Source: CBDFKK01 sp965248815 (lineage in GTDB: Bacteria > Pseudomonadota > Alphaproteobacteria > SMXP01). Taken from it: DNA of 64,000 bases. How positions within the stretch are numbered: the stretch's first letter is position 1; every line of letters begins with the position of its first letter. The notes beneath the pieces are model-generated. The model made no database searches and was not told the origin of the DNA. It was given only the letters and a program-made list of their open reading frames with translations. A program made the translations under genes and the position numbers. Positions 1 to 8,271 of this stretch are shown here, piece by piece. Location of the stretch: the NCBI GenBank assembly GCA_965248815.1, contig CBDFKK010000001.1, positions 1 to 64,000 of the forward strand, given 5' to 3'.

Positions 1-1
1 T

Positions 2-238
2 GGCGGCTCGTGGAAAAGCAATGGAAACGTTCTGCAAAAGGGCGTGAAGGTTGCAGTTTGGTACCACGATTTTGACGCAAATAGCGGGTCTCTAGATATG
101 GGCCATGAAATTGACGCCGTCATCGTCGTGCCATTTCTCGAGCGTTTTAAAGCACTTGCCAAATTCGCTAGTTATGACGGAAACGGTTTCGCGGCCGATC
201 GGGACAAGTTCTGGCTGAGCCTCGAGTTTAACTATTGA
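2..238 (+). CDS. Outer-membrane porin, C-terminal fragment (alginate-export/porin type)
   Basis: Only the last 78 residues lie in the window; the frame is open to the left edge. The segment alternates hydrophobic and polar residues in amphipathic strands (VAVWYHDFDA, EIDAVIVVPF, FKALAKFASYDG, FWLSLEFNY) and ends in an aromatic residue after a hydrophobic strand, the usual C-terminal signature of an outer-membrane beta-barrel recognised by the BAM machinery. The strand pattern resembles the end of alginate-export-type porins, which is family knowledge rather than proof. Substrate cannot be told from the fragment. The next gene starts 58 bases downstream with its own strong ribosome-binding site. 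Confidence 0.6.
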   Translation, partial: GGSWKSNGNVLQKGVKVAVWYHDFDANSGSLDMGHEIDAVIVVPFLERFKALAKFASYDGNGFAADRDKFWLSLEFNY

Positions 239-296
239 TCAAGTGAAGTATTCAACCGGTTTTGGATGAACCGAAATTTACTACTAGGAGGGACCA

Positions 297-1079
297 ATGA
301 AAAACCTAATCCAACAATATTTTACCAAACGTGCCGTGGTGGCTACTACTGCCGCCATCGCAATTGCGGTATCTCTTTTTGCGGGTATCGGTAACTTTGC
401 CAAAGCCGAAACGAACCAAGAAGAAGTAGCGTTGAGCTTGGCCACAATGTTGCGTTCTGCGCGTGCCGTGGTTTCCAAAAATCAAGCGCACATCAACGAC
501 TCAGCGATTGGCGACAAGGGCCTCTCGGGATCGGCCGTGCTCGTTTCAGCGAAGGAAAATTACAAGAAGGCGACGGGCGTCGACGTCGACACAATCGACT
601 CTGCTTCATTGCAAGGCGAGTTGTTGAAAGCTCAAATGGATGCCGTCGTTAAGGTCATGGAAGATGCTCAAAGCCGCATCAACGAGCAGGGCGTCGGCTT
701 TAAAGGATTTCTGCCGGCAGTGTTTGCCCGTCTCGTAACTGAAGAGTTCCGTGCCAGCACAGGCAATGTTGCCGATATCAAACTGACCGCGCCGAAATCC
801 TATGTTCGCAATCGCGCCAACCAGCCCGACGCTTGGGAAAACGAGATGATCGAATCTAAGCTAAAAGATCCAGCTCATCCCAACGGTAAACACGTTTCCG
901 CTGTCGCCGACAAAAAAGGCAAATCGGCATACCGATTGATTCTTCCCGAGTATTACGGTGATTCCTGCCTGTCATGTCACGGTGGACCTGCCGGCGAGCT
1001 CGACATTACCGGCGGTAAGAAAGAAGGCGGCGTACTTGGTGAGCTTGGTGGTGCGATCAGCGTTGCCATCTACCAATAG
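297..1079 (+). CDS. Periplasmic DUF3365 c-type heme protein
   Basis: 260 residues. An N-terminal signal peptide (positively charged start, hydrophobic stretch about 13-35, AKAET cleavage region) sends it to the periplasm. The rest matches the DUF3365/Tll0287-like sensor fold, and near the C-terminus there is a CxxCH heme c attachment site (CLSCHGG, about residues 222-228). Such domains are commonly redox or ligand sensors, often fused to kinases or chemoreceptors; here the domain stands alone. The start is set by AGGAGG six bases before the ATG. A chemoreceptor gene follows 45 bases downstream on the same strand, so a sensing partnership is plausible but is inference. Confidence 0.85.
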   Translation: MKNLIQQYFTKRAVVATTAAIAIAVSLFAGIGNFAKAETNQEEVALSLATMLRSARAVVSKNQAHINDSAIGDKGLSGSAVLVSAKENYKKATGVDVDTIDSASLQGELLKAQMDAVVKVMEDAQSRINEQGVGFKGFLPAVFARLVTEEFRASTGNVADIKLTAPKSYVRNRANQPDAWENEMIESKLKDPAHPNGKHVSAVADKKGKSAYRLILPEYYGDSCLSCHGGPAGELDITGGKKEGGVLGELGGAISVAIYQ

Positions 1080-1085
1080 GAACGG

Positions 1086-1108
1086 TTGCGGCGAAATAAA
1101 CGTCGCAA
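1086..1108 (+). promoter_or_regulatory. Intercistronic hairpin between heme protein and chemoreceptor
   Basis: TTGCGGCG and CGTCGCAA form an 8-bp stem with one G-U pair around a 7-base AAATAAA loop. It sits 6 bases after the DUF3365 stop codon and just before the AGGAG site of the chemoreceptor. With only a short TCTTT after it, it could be a weak terminator, an attenuator or an mRNA-stabilising element. The structure is read by eye; function is not shown. Confidence 0.4.
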
Positions 1109-1124
1109 TCTTTAGGAGACTGTT

Positions 1125-2789
1125 ATGTGTTATCTGGAATTGGCACGAAACCTGACAATACGATCAAGATTGCTGGTTCTTGCAGGTACATTGTTGGTCG
1201 TCCTAGTGGCGACCAACCTTTACATGCGTGGCAGCATCGTCTCGAGTAACGATGTCCTTCGCCAGCAACCGGAAATCGGCGATCTTGTCAGGACTGCGGA
1301 TGATGCATTGCGGTCGTTCGGTGAGTTAAAGTTTTGGCTGACCGACCTTGAAGTGAGTTGGCTGAATGAGTCAGAAGATAAAGCCAACGAAGCGCGAACG
1401 AAACTAGATGAGCATTTAACTTTCTTGACGGATACACAGCCGGAACAGATTCAAGAAATTCAACAGCACGTAACTAAGATTGTAGAGTTGTCGTTGAAGG
1501 CTGTAGATGCGTACATTGAAGACAATCGTGTACTTGGTAACAGTTTGGGTGCTGATGCTCGTGCAAGCATCGGAATCGTTGATCAAATCTTAGTTGATAT
1601 TGGCGAACAATATAAGGTAACCGCGCAAGTTGCTCGCGAGCAAGCCATCGTCAGTACAGATAGGGCGATCACGGTTTCAATTGCCATTCTAATTGTTGCC
1701 GCTACGTTCGCCGTTGCGTTGACTTGGGTTACGCTGCGCTCGATCTTGGGGCCGCTGAAAGAGATGATTGCAGCAGTCGGTGAGCTAGCCAATGGAAACA
1801 CTGGCGTTGAGCTTGCTGACTTGATGAGTGGCGATGAAATCGGCGAAATGGCCAAAGCCGTTCAAGTGTTCAAAGACAATGCCATCGAGCGCGAAAAGCT
1901 CGAAGCGAAGACTACCGAAGAGCAACGAGCGAAAGAAGAACGTTCGAGAGCTGTAGAAAGTTTGATCTCGAATTTCAATGAAAGCATGTCGCAAGTGGTA
2001 GATTCGGTTTCCACTGCGTCCAGCGAATTGCAGACAGCTTCGCAATCTATGTTGGGTACTGCTGAGCAAACCGACAACCAAGCCTCTGAGGCTGCAATTG
2101 CTTCGGAATCTGCATCTGGCAACGTGCAAAGTGTTGCCAGCGCGGCTGAGGAACTTTCCGCGTCAATTCAAGAAATTGGTCAGCAGGCCTCTCAGTCGAG
2201 CGAAATTGCCACGCGAGCTGCATCCCAAGCTGATGAAACAAACAGTAAAGTTGCCGGTCTTGTTGAGTCTGCCCAGGAAGTGGGTCAGGTTGTGAGTCTT
2301 ATTCAAGACATTGCTGAGCAAACCAATCTACTGGCTTTGAACGCTACGATCGAAGCTGCGCGAGCCGGAGATGCTGGTAAGGGATTTGCTGTCGTAGCAA
2401 GTGAAGTGAAAGGCCTGGCCAGTCAGACGGCAAAGGCAACCGAACAAATTGCAAAACAGATTGCAGGCATTCAAACGGCCACGACGGATTCCGCAGAGGC
2501 GATTGAAGCGATAGGCACGACAATTAGAGAGATCCACGAAATTGCGACGTCCGTCGCATCGGCTGTCGAAGAGCAAGGCGTTGTGACCCAAGGTATTGCG
2601 CAAAACGTCCAGGAAACGTCTGACGGTACGCATAGAGTGGCCAGCAGTATCGACGAAGTCAAACAGGCAGCAAGTCAGACTGGTTTAAGCGCGACCAATG
2701 TTTCGAAGTCGGCAGACGCTCTGTCGCAACAGGCAGAAACATTGCGCGCAGAAGTCGACCAATTCATTCAAAGCGTACGCGCTGCCTAG
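1125..2789 (+). CDS. Methyl-accepting chemotaxis protein
   Basis: 554 residues, AGGAGA spaced well before the ATG. Layout: TM helix about 15-33, periplasmic helical domain about 34-180, TM helix about 181-203, HAMP domain about 203-256, then a long coiled-coil signalling domain. The highly conserved hairpin tip that contacts CheA and CheW is present (EQTNLLALNATIEAARAGDAG region, about 396-416). It transmits a periplasmic signal to the flagellar or type IV pilus chemotaxis system. The periplasmic domain is a plain four-helix type with no heme motif of its own; the secreted heme protein encoded immediately upstream could supply it. No cheA, cheW or cheR genes are in the window. Confidence 0.95.
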   Translation: MCYLELARNLTIRSRLLVLAGTLLVVLVATNLYMRGSIVSSNDVLRQQPEIGDLVRTADDALRSFGELKFWLTDLEVSWLNESEDKANEARTKLDEHLTFLTDTQPEQIQEIQQHVTKIVELSLKAVDAYIEDNRVLGNSLGADARASIGIVDQILVDIGEQYKVTAQVAREQAIVSTDRAITVSIAILIVAATFAVALTWVTLRSILGPLKEMIAAVGELANGNTGVELADLMSGDEIGEMAKAVQVFKDNAIEREKLEAKTTEEQRAKEERSRAVESLISNFNESMSQVVDSVSTASSELQTASQSMLGTAEQTDNQASEAAIASESASGNVQSVASAAEELSASIQEIGQQASQSSEIATRAASQADETNSKVAGLVESAQEVGQVVSLIQDIAEQTNLLALNATIEAARAGDAGKGFAVVASEVKGLASQTAKATEQIAKQIAGIQTATTDSAEAIEAIGTTIREIHEIATSVASAVEEQGVVTQGIAQNVQETSDGTHRVASSIDEVKQAASQTGLSATNVSKSADALSQQAETLRAEVDQFIQSVRAA

Positions 2790-2978
2790 TGGAAATAGTT
2801 CTAGCTCGTTTCAACGCCAGACTTAAGTTTCAGCTGGCTCAATGTCCATAGAAGAAAATACGCTGAGAGAGTCGCGCATTCTCAACGGCCGGTGGATGTG
2901 CTACGGGATGATGGTTCTAGGGGTTGTTTGCACTGAGCGGACAAAGTCTGCCAAGCGAGTTCAAATCGCAAATTGGGT

Positions 2979-3398
2979 TTAGGCAGCTTGTTGTGCGGCA
3001 GCGGCCTCCTTCATTGTGGTGGCCAGAACCGTGTATGCCTTAGTCCATGCGTCCTTGACGTCGGGCGTAAAACCGTCACCTAATTTCTGCTCAAGGGTCC
3101 AAAGGAAAGCTGCAGCCATTGTGTCGTAGTATTCCGGTTTGACGTCGTATTTTGCATGCCGACGCCCCAATGCCTGAACGGATGGCATTATTGCGTCGAA
3201 TCTATTCAGATTGTCCACGGCGGTTGCAATCATGGTCATAAACTTACGGCCTTGAAGTTCCATGTCGTCGGGAAAAATAGCTTTGAGACTTGGATTGATT
3301 TCGAAAAGGCGGCCATAGAAGAGCGTAGCAAATTCGTCTGCGTACCTTCTCACTTTTGCAAAGCTGTCTTGGACCAATTTAATTTGCTCGTTATTCAC
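2979..3398 (-). CDS. Single-domain globin (Vitreoscilla hemoglobin type)
   Basis: 139 residues, the size of a single-domain globin without a reductase module. The proximal histidine is seen in LGRRHAKYDV (His81, F8 position). Tyr28 fits the B10 position and Gln49 the E7 position, the pair typical of bacterial hemoglobins related to Vgb and flavohemoglobins. The family binds oxygen or detoxifies NO with a separate reductase. The gene is alone on the minus strand; the C-terminus ends in an alanine/glutamine-rich tail. No NsrR- or FNR-like site was recognised in the upstream 400 bases. Confidence 0.92.
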   Translation of the reverse strand: MNNEQIKLVQDSFAKVRRYADEFATLFYGRLFEINPSLKAIFPDDMELQGRKFMTMIATAVDNLNRFDAIMPSVQALGRRHAKYDVKPEYYDTMAAAFLWTLEQKLGDGFTPDVKDAWTKAYTVLATTMKEAAAAQQAA

Positions 3399-3796
3399 TG
3401 TCTATCTCCCTCAGGTACAGACACTCGTTCACGGAATTTCGCTTTAATCGGCAAAAACTGAGCATTGCGCATTACTAAAATACAAAAGCAGGGTTAAGCC
3501 TTAATGATCATGGGGCTATTTCGTATAACACGCGGTTGAAAGCGCGGGACAGTGATAAAGTATCTTGTGCTGCGCGTTTTGAATGTTGTCAAATTGTTAA
3601 CGGCGTTGCCACTCGGAAGTAGATTGCAGTTGCATGCCGCGACTACAGGTTGATCGCGGCGGTGCGTCGCGCAAGAAGGACTCTTTTAACTCTAAATGAC
3701 TAGGATTTTGGGGAGGGCAAAGGTGAGCGCTCGAATGCTGTTGTGTGGATGCTAGTTACGTTGTGGCAAACCGCATGACAAGAAAAAGGTTGGCAG
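3399..3796. other. Intergenic region between divergent globin and response regulator genes
   Basis: About 400 bases with no convincing open frame. It must hold the promoters of both divergent genes, but I see no clear paired -35/-10 boxes or operator. Runs such as GTTGTCAAATTGTTAAC are AT-rich and could be promoter material. Confidence 0.5.
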
Positions 3797-4291
3797 GTGT
3801 CTGGCGGTCTTAGAAATCTTGATTTCTTGGTAGTTGATGATAACTACCACATGTGCCGCATTGTTGATTCAATGCTGCGCGGTTTTGGCGTTCGCGATAT
3901 TTTGACCGTTACAAATGTTCCCCGTGCTCTGGAAGAATTAAACGCGCGTCACTTCGATATCACGATCGTCGACTATCTCATGCAGCCAATGGATGGGCTT
4001 GAATTTACGCAACTTGTGCGTACCGCAAGCGACAGCCGAAATCCGTACTTACCGATCATTTTGATGACCAGCTATACGGAAAGATGGCGCATGAACGAAG
4101 CCAAAAATGCGGGCGTCAACGCGATATTGGCTAAACCGCTGCGGCCCGTCGATCTTTACAAACGCTTGGTACATGTCATCGAAAAACCTCGCGACTATGT
4201 AAAAACTAAGAATTACTTCGGGCCAGACCGTAGAGTCGACGTTTCCGGTATGTACGAGGGCGAAGAAAGACGCGAATCCCAAGAGGTTTAA
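3797..4291 (+). CDS. CheY-like response regulator
   Basis: 164 residues with a GTG start behind AGGTTGGCAG. A single receiver domain fills about residues 6-130: acidic pair in VVDDN, phospho-acceptor Asp in ITIVDYLMQP, the conserved Thr/Ser in ILMTSYTE and the Lys in ILAKPLRP. There is no output domain; instead about 30 residues follow with a GPDRR motif and an acidic end, a tail seen in small alphaproteobacterial receiver proteins. It probably works by protein contact, as CheY does. The chemoreceptor 1 kb upstream is a possible functional neighbour but not in the same operon. Confidence 0.93.
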   Translation: MSGGLRNLDFLVVDDNYHMCRIVDSMLRGFGVRDILTVTNVPRALEELNARHFDITIVDYLMQPMDGLEFTQLVRTASDSRNPYLPIILMTSYTERWRMNEAKNAGVNAILAKPLRPVDLYKRLVHVIEKPRDYVKTKNYFGPDRRVDVSGMYEGEERRESQEV

Positions 4292-4370
4292 AGCAGCATT
4301 TGCTAGTGTCTTTGTCTTCAGTTGGCCCACTCCTCAGTTAATCATAACGGCAGTACCGCGCTGGCACAGC

Positions 4371-4390
4371 TTGTTACCCATTTGTAACAA
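4371..4390. promoter_or_regulatory. Perfect inverted repeat TTGTTAC-N6-GTAACAA
   Basis: Two 7-base arms are perfectly complementary around CCATTT, in the 300-base gap upstream of the unknown gene at 4592. There is no T-run after it, so a terminator is unlikely; a dimeric regulator site is the simpler reading. No regulator gene lies next to it. Confidence 0.35.
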
Positions 4391-4591
4391 CTCTCGCGCA
4401 CGGTTTAGCAATTCTCCTTAATTCCAATGACTTAAGCGACCGTGAGTTCCTGCACGAATCTTGCTCCCTATTGAAACCGTAATATTTGAAAGCTGCAGTT
4501 CTGAAGCAGGATGCAAGCACCTTGGGCCGAAACAGCAAGGGGTACCTGAACCAGAATGAAACGGCAGCACCCTCGACAGGAGACAGAGCAG

Positions 4592-5683
4592 ATGATTTTG
4601 GGAAAGAAAAACGGTGTTGACGCCGAAAAGACAAAAGATAAGTCGGAGGACATGCCAGTCGAAACCGACGAGTCGAAGCCGGTCGCAGTCATGTCCGGCA
4701 CTGGAAAGGAATTTGGCTTTTTCCCCGAGCCGCTGGAACTGAATGCGGGTGGCTTTATAGTCTCTACGCTGAGCGGATTGGATGAAAAGGTTTCAACAAT
4801 TTCCGAAACTGGTGTGATGCAGAATGGATGGCTCTACGCGTCAAACGGTTCGCGTACATTTAATTTGCCAAAAACGCATATGATCGAGTACGCAGGTGCC
4901 GACTCCGAAGAACAAGTTCATTTTCTTGTTTGGAGTTTGGGCTTTTTCGTCGGAATGCGTATGACACCCTCCGCTTCAGGATTTCTCGATGCGACGCCTG
5001 TCGAGCCCCATAAATTGTGCGATTTCAAATTAGGTGCTCCCGATTTGGCTGTCGCACTCGGTGGCGCTGACGAGTTTTGGAAGCGCTATCAAGCCAATCC
5101 GAAAATCTCCAAAGCGATCATGGGTGTTGTGCATAGTTTGTTTTTATCGCAAACACCGAGCCTAATGGACTTTGAGCGGTTCTCTTACTTGAAAACAGCA
5201 TTTGACGCTTTCCACTGGGCCCATTCGACGATCTTTAGTGAAGATCCTCAAGCCACGCCTCACAGCAAGCGTATCAAGCGGCTATGCGAAGTTTATGGTA
5301 TGGATGTCCCCGTCTGGGCCGACTTCGAACGCGTTGATCCGACGATGACGGAGTCCAGCGACACGTTTCACGAAGCACTGCTGTTCGATGAGCGTTGGGG
5401 CTTCTCGGTTAACGGCAATGAAACATCAGCCAATAAACAGTATTGGCATCTTTATGAAGAAATGGAGCGGCTATTATGCCGGCTACTCTTTGGTGTGATG
5501 GGCATGTCGCCGTTCGTGAAGTCGCCTTACGCAAGTGCGCCGCTCATGGATCGACAAGTCAAGCAAGTTCATTTGACGATGGATGAGGTCACGCGGTTTC
5601 AAAAAAAGCCTTCTGCGCCGGCGACCGACTCGTTGTTCCCGACAACAGGCCATGAGCCCACGATCGTTCATGAGCCCGCCTAA
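4592..5683 (+). CDS. Hypothetical protein, possible degenerate HEPN-like C-terminal region
   Basis: I take the ATG at 4592, which has AGGAG nine bases before it, giving 363 residues; an in-frame ATG at 4556 lacks such a site. The first about 40 residues are charged and low complexity. A central mixed region follows (about 50-150), then a helical C-terminal half with many Phe, Trp and His. The spacing of FERFSYLKTAFDAFHWAH, HSKRIKRLCEVYG, SSDTFHEALL and EEMERLLCRLLFGVMG recalls HEPN-type or ApeA-like proteins, where RNxxxH would be the key motif; here the Arg-Asn pair is Ser-Ser, so any nuclease activity would be lost. This is a by-eye resemblance only. No signal peptide or TM helix. Confidence 0.6.
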   Translation: MILGKKNGVDAEKTKDKSEDMPVETDESKPVAVMSGTGKEFGFFPEPLELNAGGFIVSTLSGLDEKVSTISETGVMQNGWLYASNGSRTFNLPKTHMIEYAGADSEEQVHFLVWSLGFFVGMRMTPSASGFLDATPVEPHKLCDFKLGAPDLAVALGGADEFWKRYQANPKISKAIMGVVHSLFLSQTPSLMDFERFSYLKTAFDAFHWAHSTIFSEDPQATPHSKRIKRLCEVYGMDVPVWADFERVDPTMTESSDTFHEALLFDERWGFSVNGNETSANKQYWHLYEEMERLLCRLLFGVMGMSPFVKSPYASAPLMDRQVKQVHLTMDEVTRFQKKPSAPATDSLFPTTGHEPTIVHEPA

Positions 5684-5738
5684 CTTGGCTTAAAGGCCGA
5701 CGGTACGTTCGCGTGCCGAATGAATACCAAGTCGCGAG

Positions 5739-5770
5739 AAAGCAACCAGCATTTGTGTTGGTTGCTTTTT
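5739..5770 (+). terminator. Rho-independent terminator after hypothetical gene
   Basis: A 10-12 bp stem made by AAAGCAACCA and TGGTTGCTTT with a short loop is followed by a T-rich run (TTTTTCTTT). It lies 56 bases after the stop at 5683 and separates that gene from the glycosyltransferase. Confidence 0.8.
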
Positions 5771-5923
5771 CTTTGGGGTCAGACTATCGGATTGTATCGG
5801 GCTTGAAGTTGAACGGCTATAATCCCGCGCAGATTCTATCAAGCAACACTGAAGACCTCCTTGAGCATCGCGCAAGCCAATCAATCAAAATCGCACCGCA
5901 GCCGAGAACTTTGGCGCATAGCA

Positions 5924-7573
5924 ATGGTACGCCCACGCCTTGCATTGCTGCTTTTGTCGCTGTTGCTTTTTCTGCCTGGCAATTTTGCGCTGCCGCCGAT
6001 TGACCGGGATGAAACTCACTACGCCCAAATCACGGCGCAAATGATCGAAACTGGAAATTTCGTCGAACCGAAATTTCAAGAAGCGCAGGGAGCGCTTAAG
6101 CCGGTTGGGATGTTTTGGGTGCGGGCAGCCTTCGTTGCCTTATTTAGCTCGGCCGACGCACGAGACATATGGGTCTATCGGCTGCCATCCTTGTTTGGCG
6201 CCATGCTTGCCGTGTTGTTGACGTTTTGGGGTGGGCGAATACTCTTCGATGCCAATGTGGCGCTGCTTGGTGCGTCGCTAGTTGCCGCATCACTTATGTT
6301 GCTAGGCGAAGCTACACTGAGCAAAACCGATGCGGCGCTGTTGGCATGCATCGCGGCGGCTCAGTTTTCCTTCGGGAGGATATACCTGGCGGCACGATCC
6401 GGCGACAGTCTTAGCTGGTTTGCTCTGCCCCGTGTCCCGGCCCTGGTCTTGTGGTTTGCTGTCACGCTCGGCGTATTGTTCAAAGGTCCCATTGCGCCCG
6501 GCGTTGTTGGATTGACGGTTATAGGATTGGTGATCGCTGATCGCGACATCATATGGCTGAAAGGGCTTTCGCTGTTCTGGGGTTTGGCCGTTGCGGTGGT
6601 CATTCTCATTCCGTGGTCGACGGCAGTCGTGCAAACAGAATTCGGCGCAGACTATTTGACTTCGCTGTTTGACGAAATTTCGCGGATGATCTTTAAGGGT
6701 GACCGTCTGCATAGCGCGCCACCCGGGTACTACGCCGTTCTTTCCATGATTATTTTCTGGCCCGGGTCGTTATTCCTGATTCCTGCTGCAATTTGGTCTT
6801 GGCAAAACAGGGTACGGCCTGAGGTACGCTTCTGCTTGGCTTGGATTATCCCATCGTGGCTCTTGTTTGAAATCGCGATCAACAAGCTGCCCTATTATTT
6901 GATCCCTCTTTATCCGGCCATGGCGTTGCTCTGCGCCAAATGGATTTTCGAAGTGGCAGCTGAACGCGACGCCGAAACTTGGCTCAGCAAAGTTGTTTGG
7001 TTCGGGCTCGGCTTTTGGCTTGTTTCATCGCTCGTCGTTGCGCTACTGCCTGCCGGTCTTGACGTCATGTTCAGCGACGGTCTTACGCTCGCATCGATTG
7101 TCGTAGCGGTTGTCACTCTCGGATTGTCGTTTGCCGGTTTGAGATTATTGATTCAAAATCGTCCGCTAATGTCTGCGGGTGTCGTTGTCGCAGCCGTCGC
7201 ACTGTTCAACTTGTACATTCAGCAAATTCAATTGCCTGGTCTCACGGCGTTACATATTAGTCCGGCAATGGTCGAAGCTCTTGAGCGGCATACGCCGAAT
7301 GAAAAGGGCAGCGTCCATATTGTCGGTTATTCAGAACCGAGCCTCGTGTTTTTGCTTGGCACCGATACGAAAATGACGACGTTTCGCCGTGCCGCTGCCT
7401 ATGTGTCTCAAAGTCCGGGACGCGCGGCATTTGTAGAAGAACAGCACCTCGAAAAGTTTCTGAGTGAAATTGCTAGGCGCGGCACCGTTATTGAGCAGCT
7501 GGAGACCGTAAACGGCTTCAACTACACGCGCGGCACAAATATCTCCCTAACTTTATTCAGATCAGCCAACTAA
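5924..7573 (+). CDS. ArnT-like glycosyltransferase family 39 membrane protein
   Basis: 549 residues from the ATG at 5924; a TTG at 5861 would add 21 polar residues before the first TM helix. The enzyme is an integral inner-membrane GT-C fold glycosyltransferase, using polyprenyl-phosphate-linked sugars on the periplasmic side. The sequence shows TM helix 1 followed by the catalytic loop PPIDRDETHYAQ (Asp-Glu pair typical of PMT/ArnT), then about 10-12 TM helices, and a C-terminal periplasmic domain from about residue 445. Acceptor (lipid A, glycan or protein) is unknown. It is monocistronic, after a terminator and facing a convergent gene. Confidence 0.88.
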   Translation: MVRPRLALLLLSLLLFLPGNFALPPIDRDETHYAQITAQMIETGNFVEPKFQEAQGALKPVGMFWVRAAFVALFSSADARDIWVYRLPSLFGAMLAVLLTFWGGRILFDANVALLGASLVAASLMLLGEATLSKTDAALLACIAAAQFSFGRIYLAARSGDSLSWFALPRVPALVLWFAVTLGVLFKGPIAPGVVGLTVIGLVIADRDIIWLKGLSLFWGLAVAVVILIPWSTAVVQTEFGADYLTSLFDEISRMIFKGDRLHSAPPGYYAVLSMIIFWPGSLFLIPAAIWSWQNRVRPEVRFCLAWIIPSWLLFEIAINKLPYYLIPLYPAMALLCAKWIFEVAAERDAETWLSKVVWFGLGFWLVSSLVVALLPAGLDVMFSDGLTLASIVVAVVTLGLSFAGLRLLIQNRPLMSAGVVVAAVALFNLYIQQIQLPGLTALHISPAMVEALERHTPNEKGSVHIVGYSEPSLVFLLGTDTKMTTFRRAAAYVSQSPGRAAFVEEQHLEKFLSEIARRGTVIEQLETVNGFNYTRGTNISLTLFRSAN

Positions 7574-7609
7574 GGATGCAAGGACAGGTTCTGCAGGTGC
7601 AGTCATGCC

Positions 7610-8218
7610 TCAAGATCTGGAGACCTCTTCAATAATTGAATCGATATCCGGGTTAGACTGCTGGCGCGCTATCCGTTCTAACTCGTCGGTATGAACTCGC
7701 AAGATTCGTCCAACATAATTTTCACGCCAGTCGGCGCGCTCTTGCCGAATACTGTCGGTGGGATCGAAGTCTTCTACGTGCTGCGGTGTTGCTCGGCGGT
7801 TGTCTTCGGCTAAGCGTTCGTGCGTATCCATCCGTTCACGTATTACTGAGACTTCGGCCACCAGTGCCAAGAGCATGGCGATGACTCGGTCAACATTCGG
7901 ATCATCGAAGAAATAGGGGCGACGGCCTTTGGCTGTGCGAATCCGCTTAACTTGCTTGGACTTGGGCGCTTGAAGGAACGCATCGTTCGATTTTTTCTTC
8001 GAGGATGCACGTGATGTGCGCTTCGCTTTTGTCTTCGCTTTTTTCTTGGCTTTTGTCTTTGAGGTTGATTTTGCTTTCACTTTTGTTTTGGCTTTCGGCT
8101 TAGCCTTTGGCCGCGCCTTTCCTTTAGCCTTTTGTATAGGCGCTTTCTTCGCAGTCTTCTTTTTGGACTTTGAAGCTTTCTTTGCAGCCGGACGTTTAGC
8201 TTTTTTCGCTTTCGCCAT
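7610..8218 (-). CDS. Lysine/alanine-rich protein with conserved C-terminal domain
   Basis: 202 residues in two parts. Residues 1-75 are almost only Lys, Ala, Thr, Ser and Pro in irregular KAKAK-type repeats, like histone H1 tails, and suggest binding to nucleic acid or another polyanion. Residues about 100-202 form a helical domain (FFDDPNVDRVIAMLLALV and onwards). That domain aligns without gaps over 65 residues to the small protein at 17263-17550 (about 29% identical, shared PTD motif), so it defines an unnamed family with two members in this window. No function is known to me. It converges on the glycosyltransferase. Confidence 0.75.
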   Translation of the reverse strand: MAKAKKAKRPAAKKASKSKKKTAKKAPIQKAKGKARPKAKPKAKTKVKAKSTSKTKAKKKAKTKAKRTSRASSKKKSNDAFLQAPKSKQVKRIRTAKGRRPYFFDDPNVDRVIAMLLALVAEVSVIRERMDTHERLAEDNRRATPQHVEDFDPTDSIRQERADWRENYVGRILRVHTDELERIARQQSNPDIDSIIEEVSRS

Positions 8219-8271
8219 TATAGTCGTCTCCGCTTACGGTATCGGATGGTTCGGGCCCGGCAAGGAATGCT

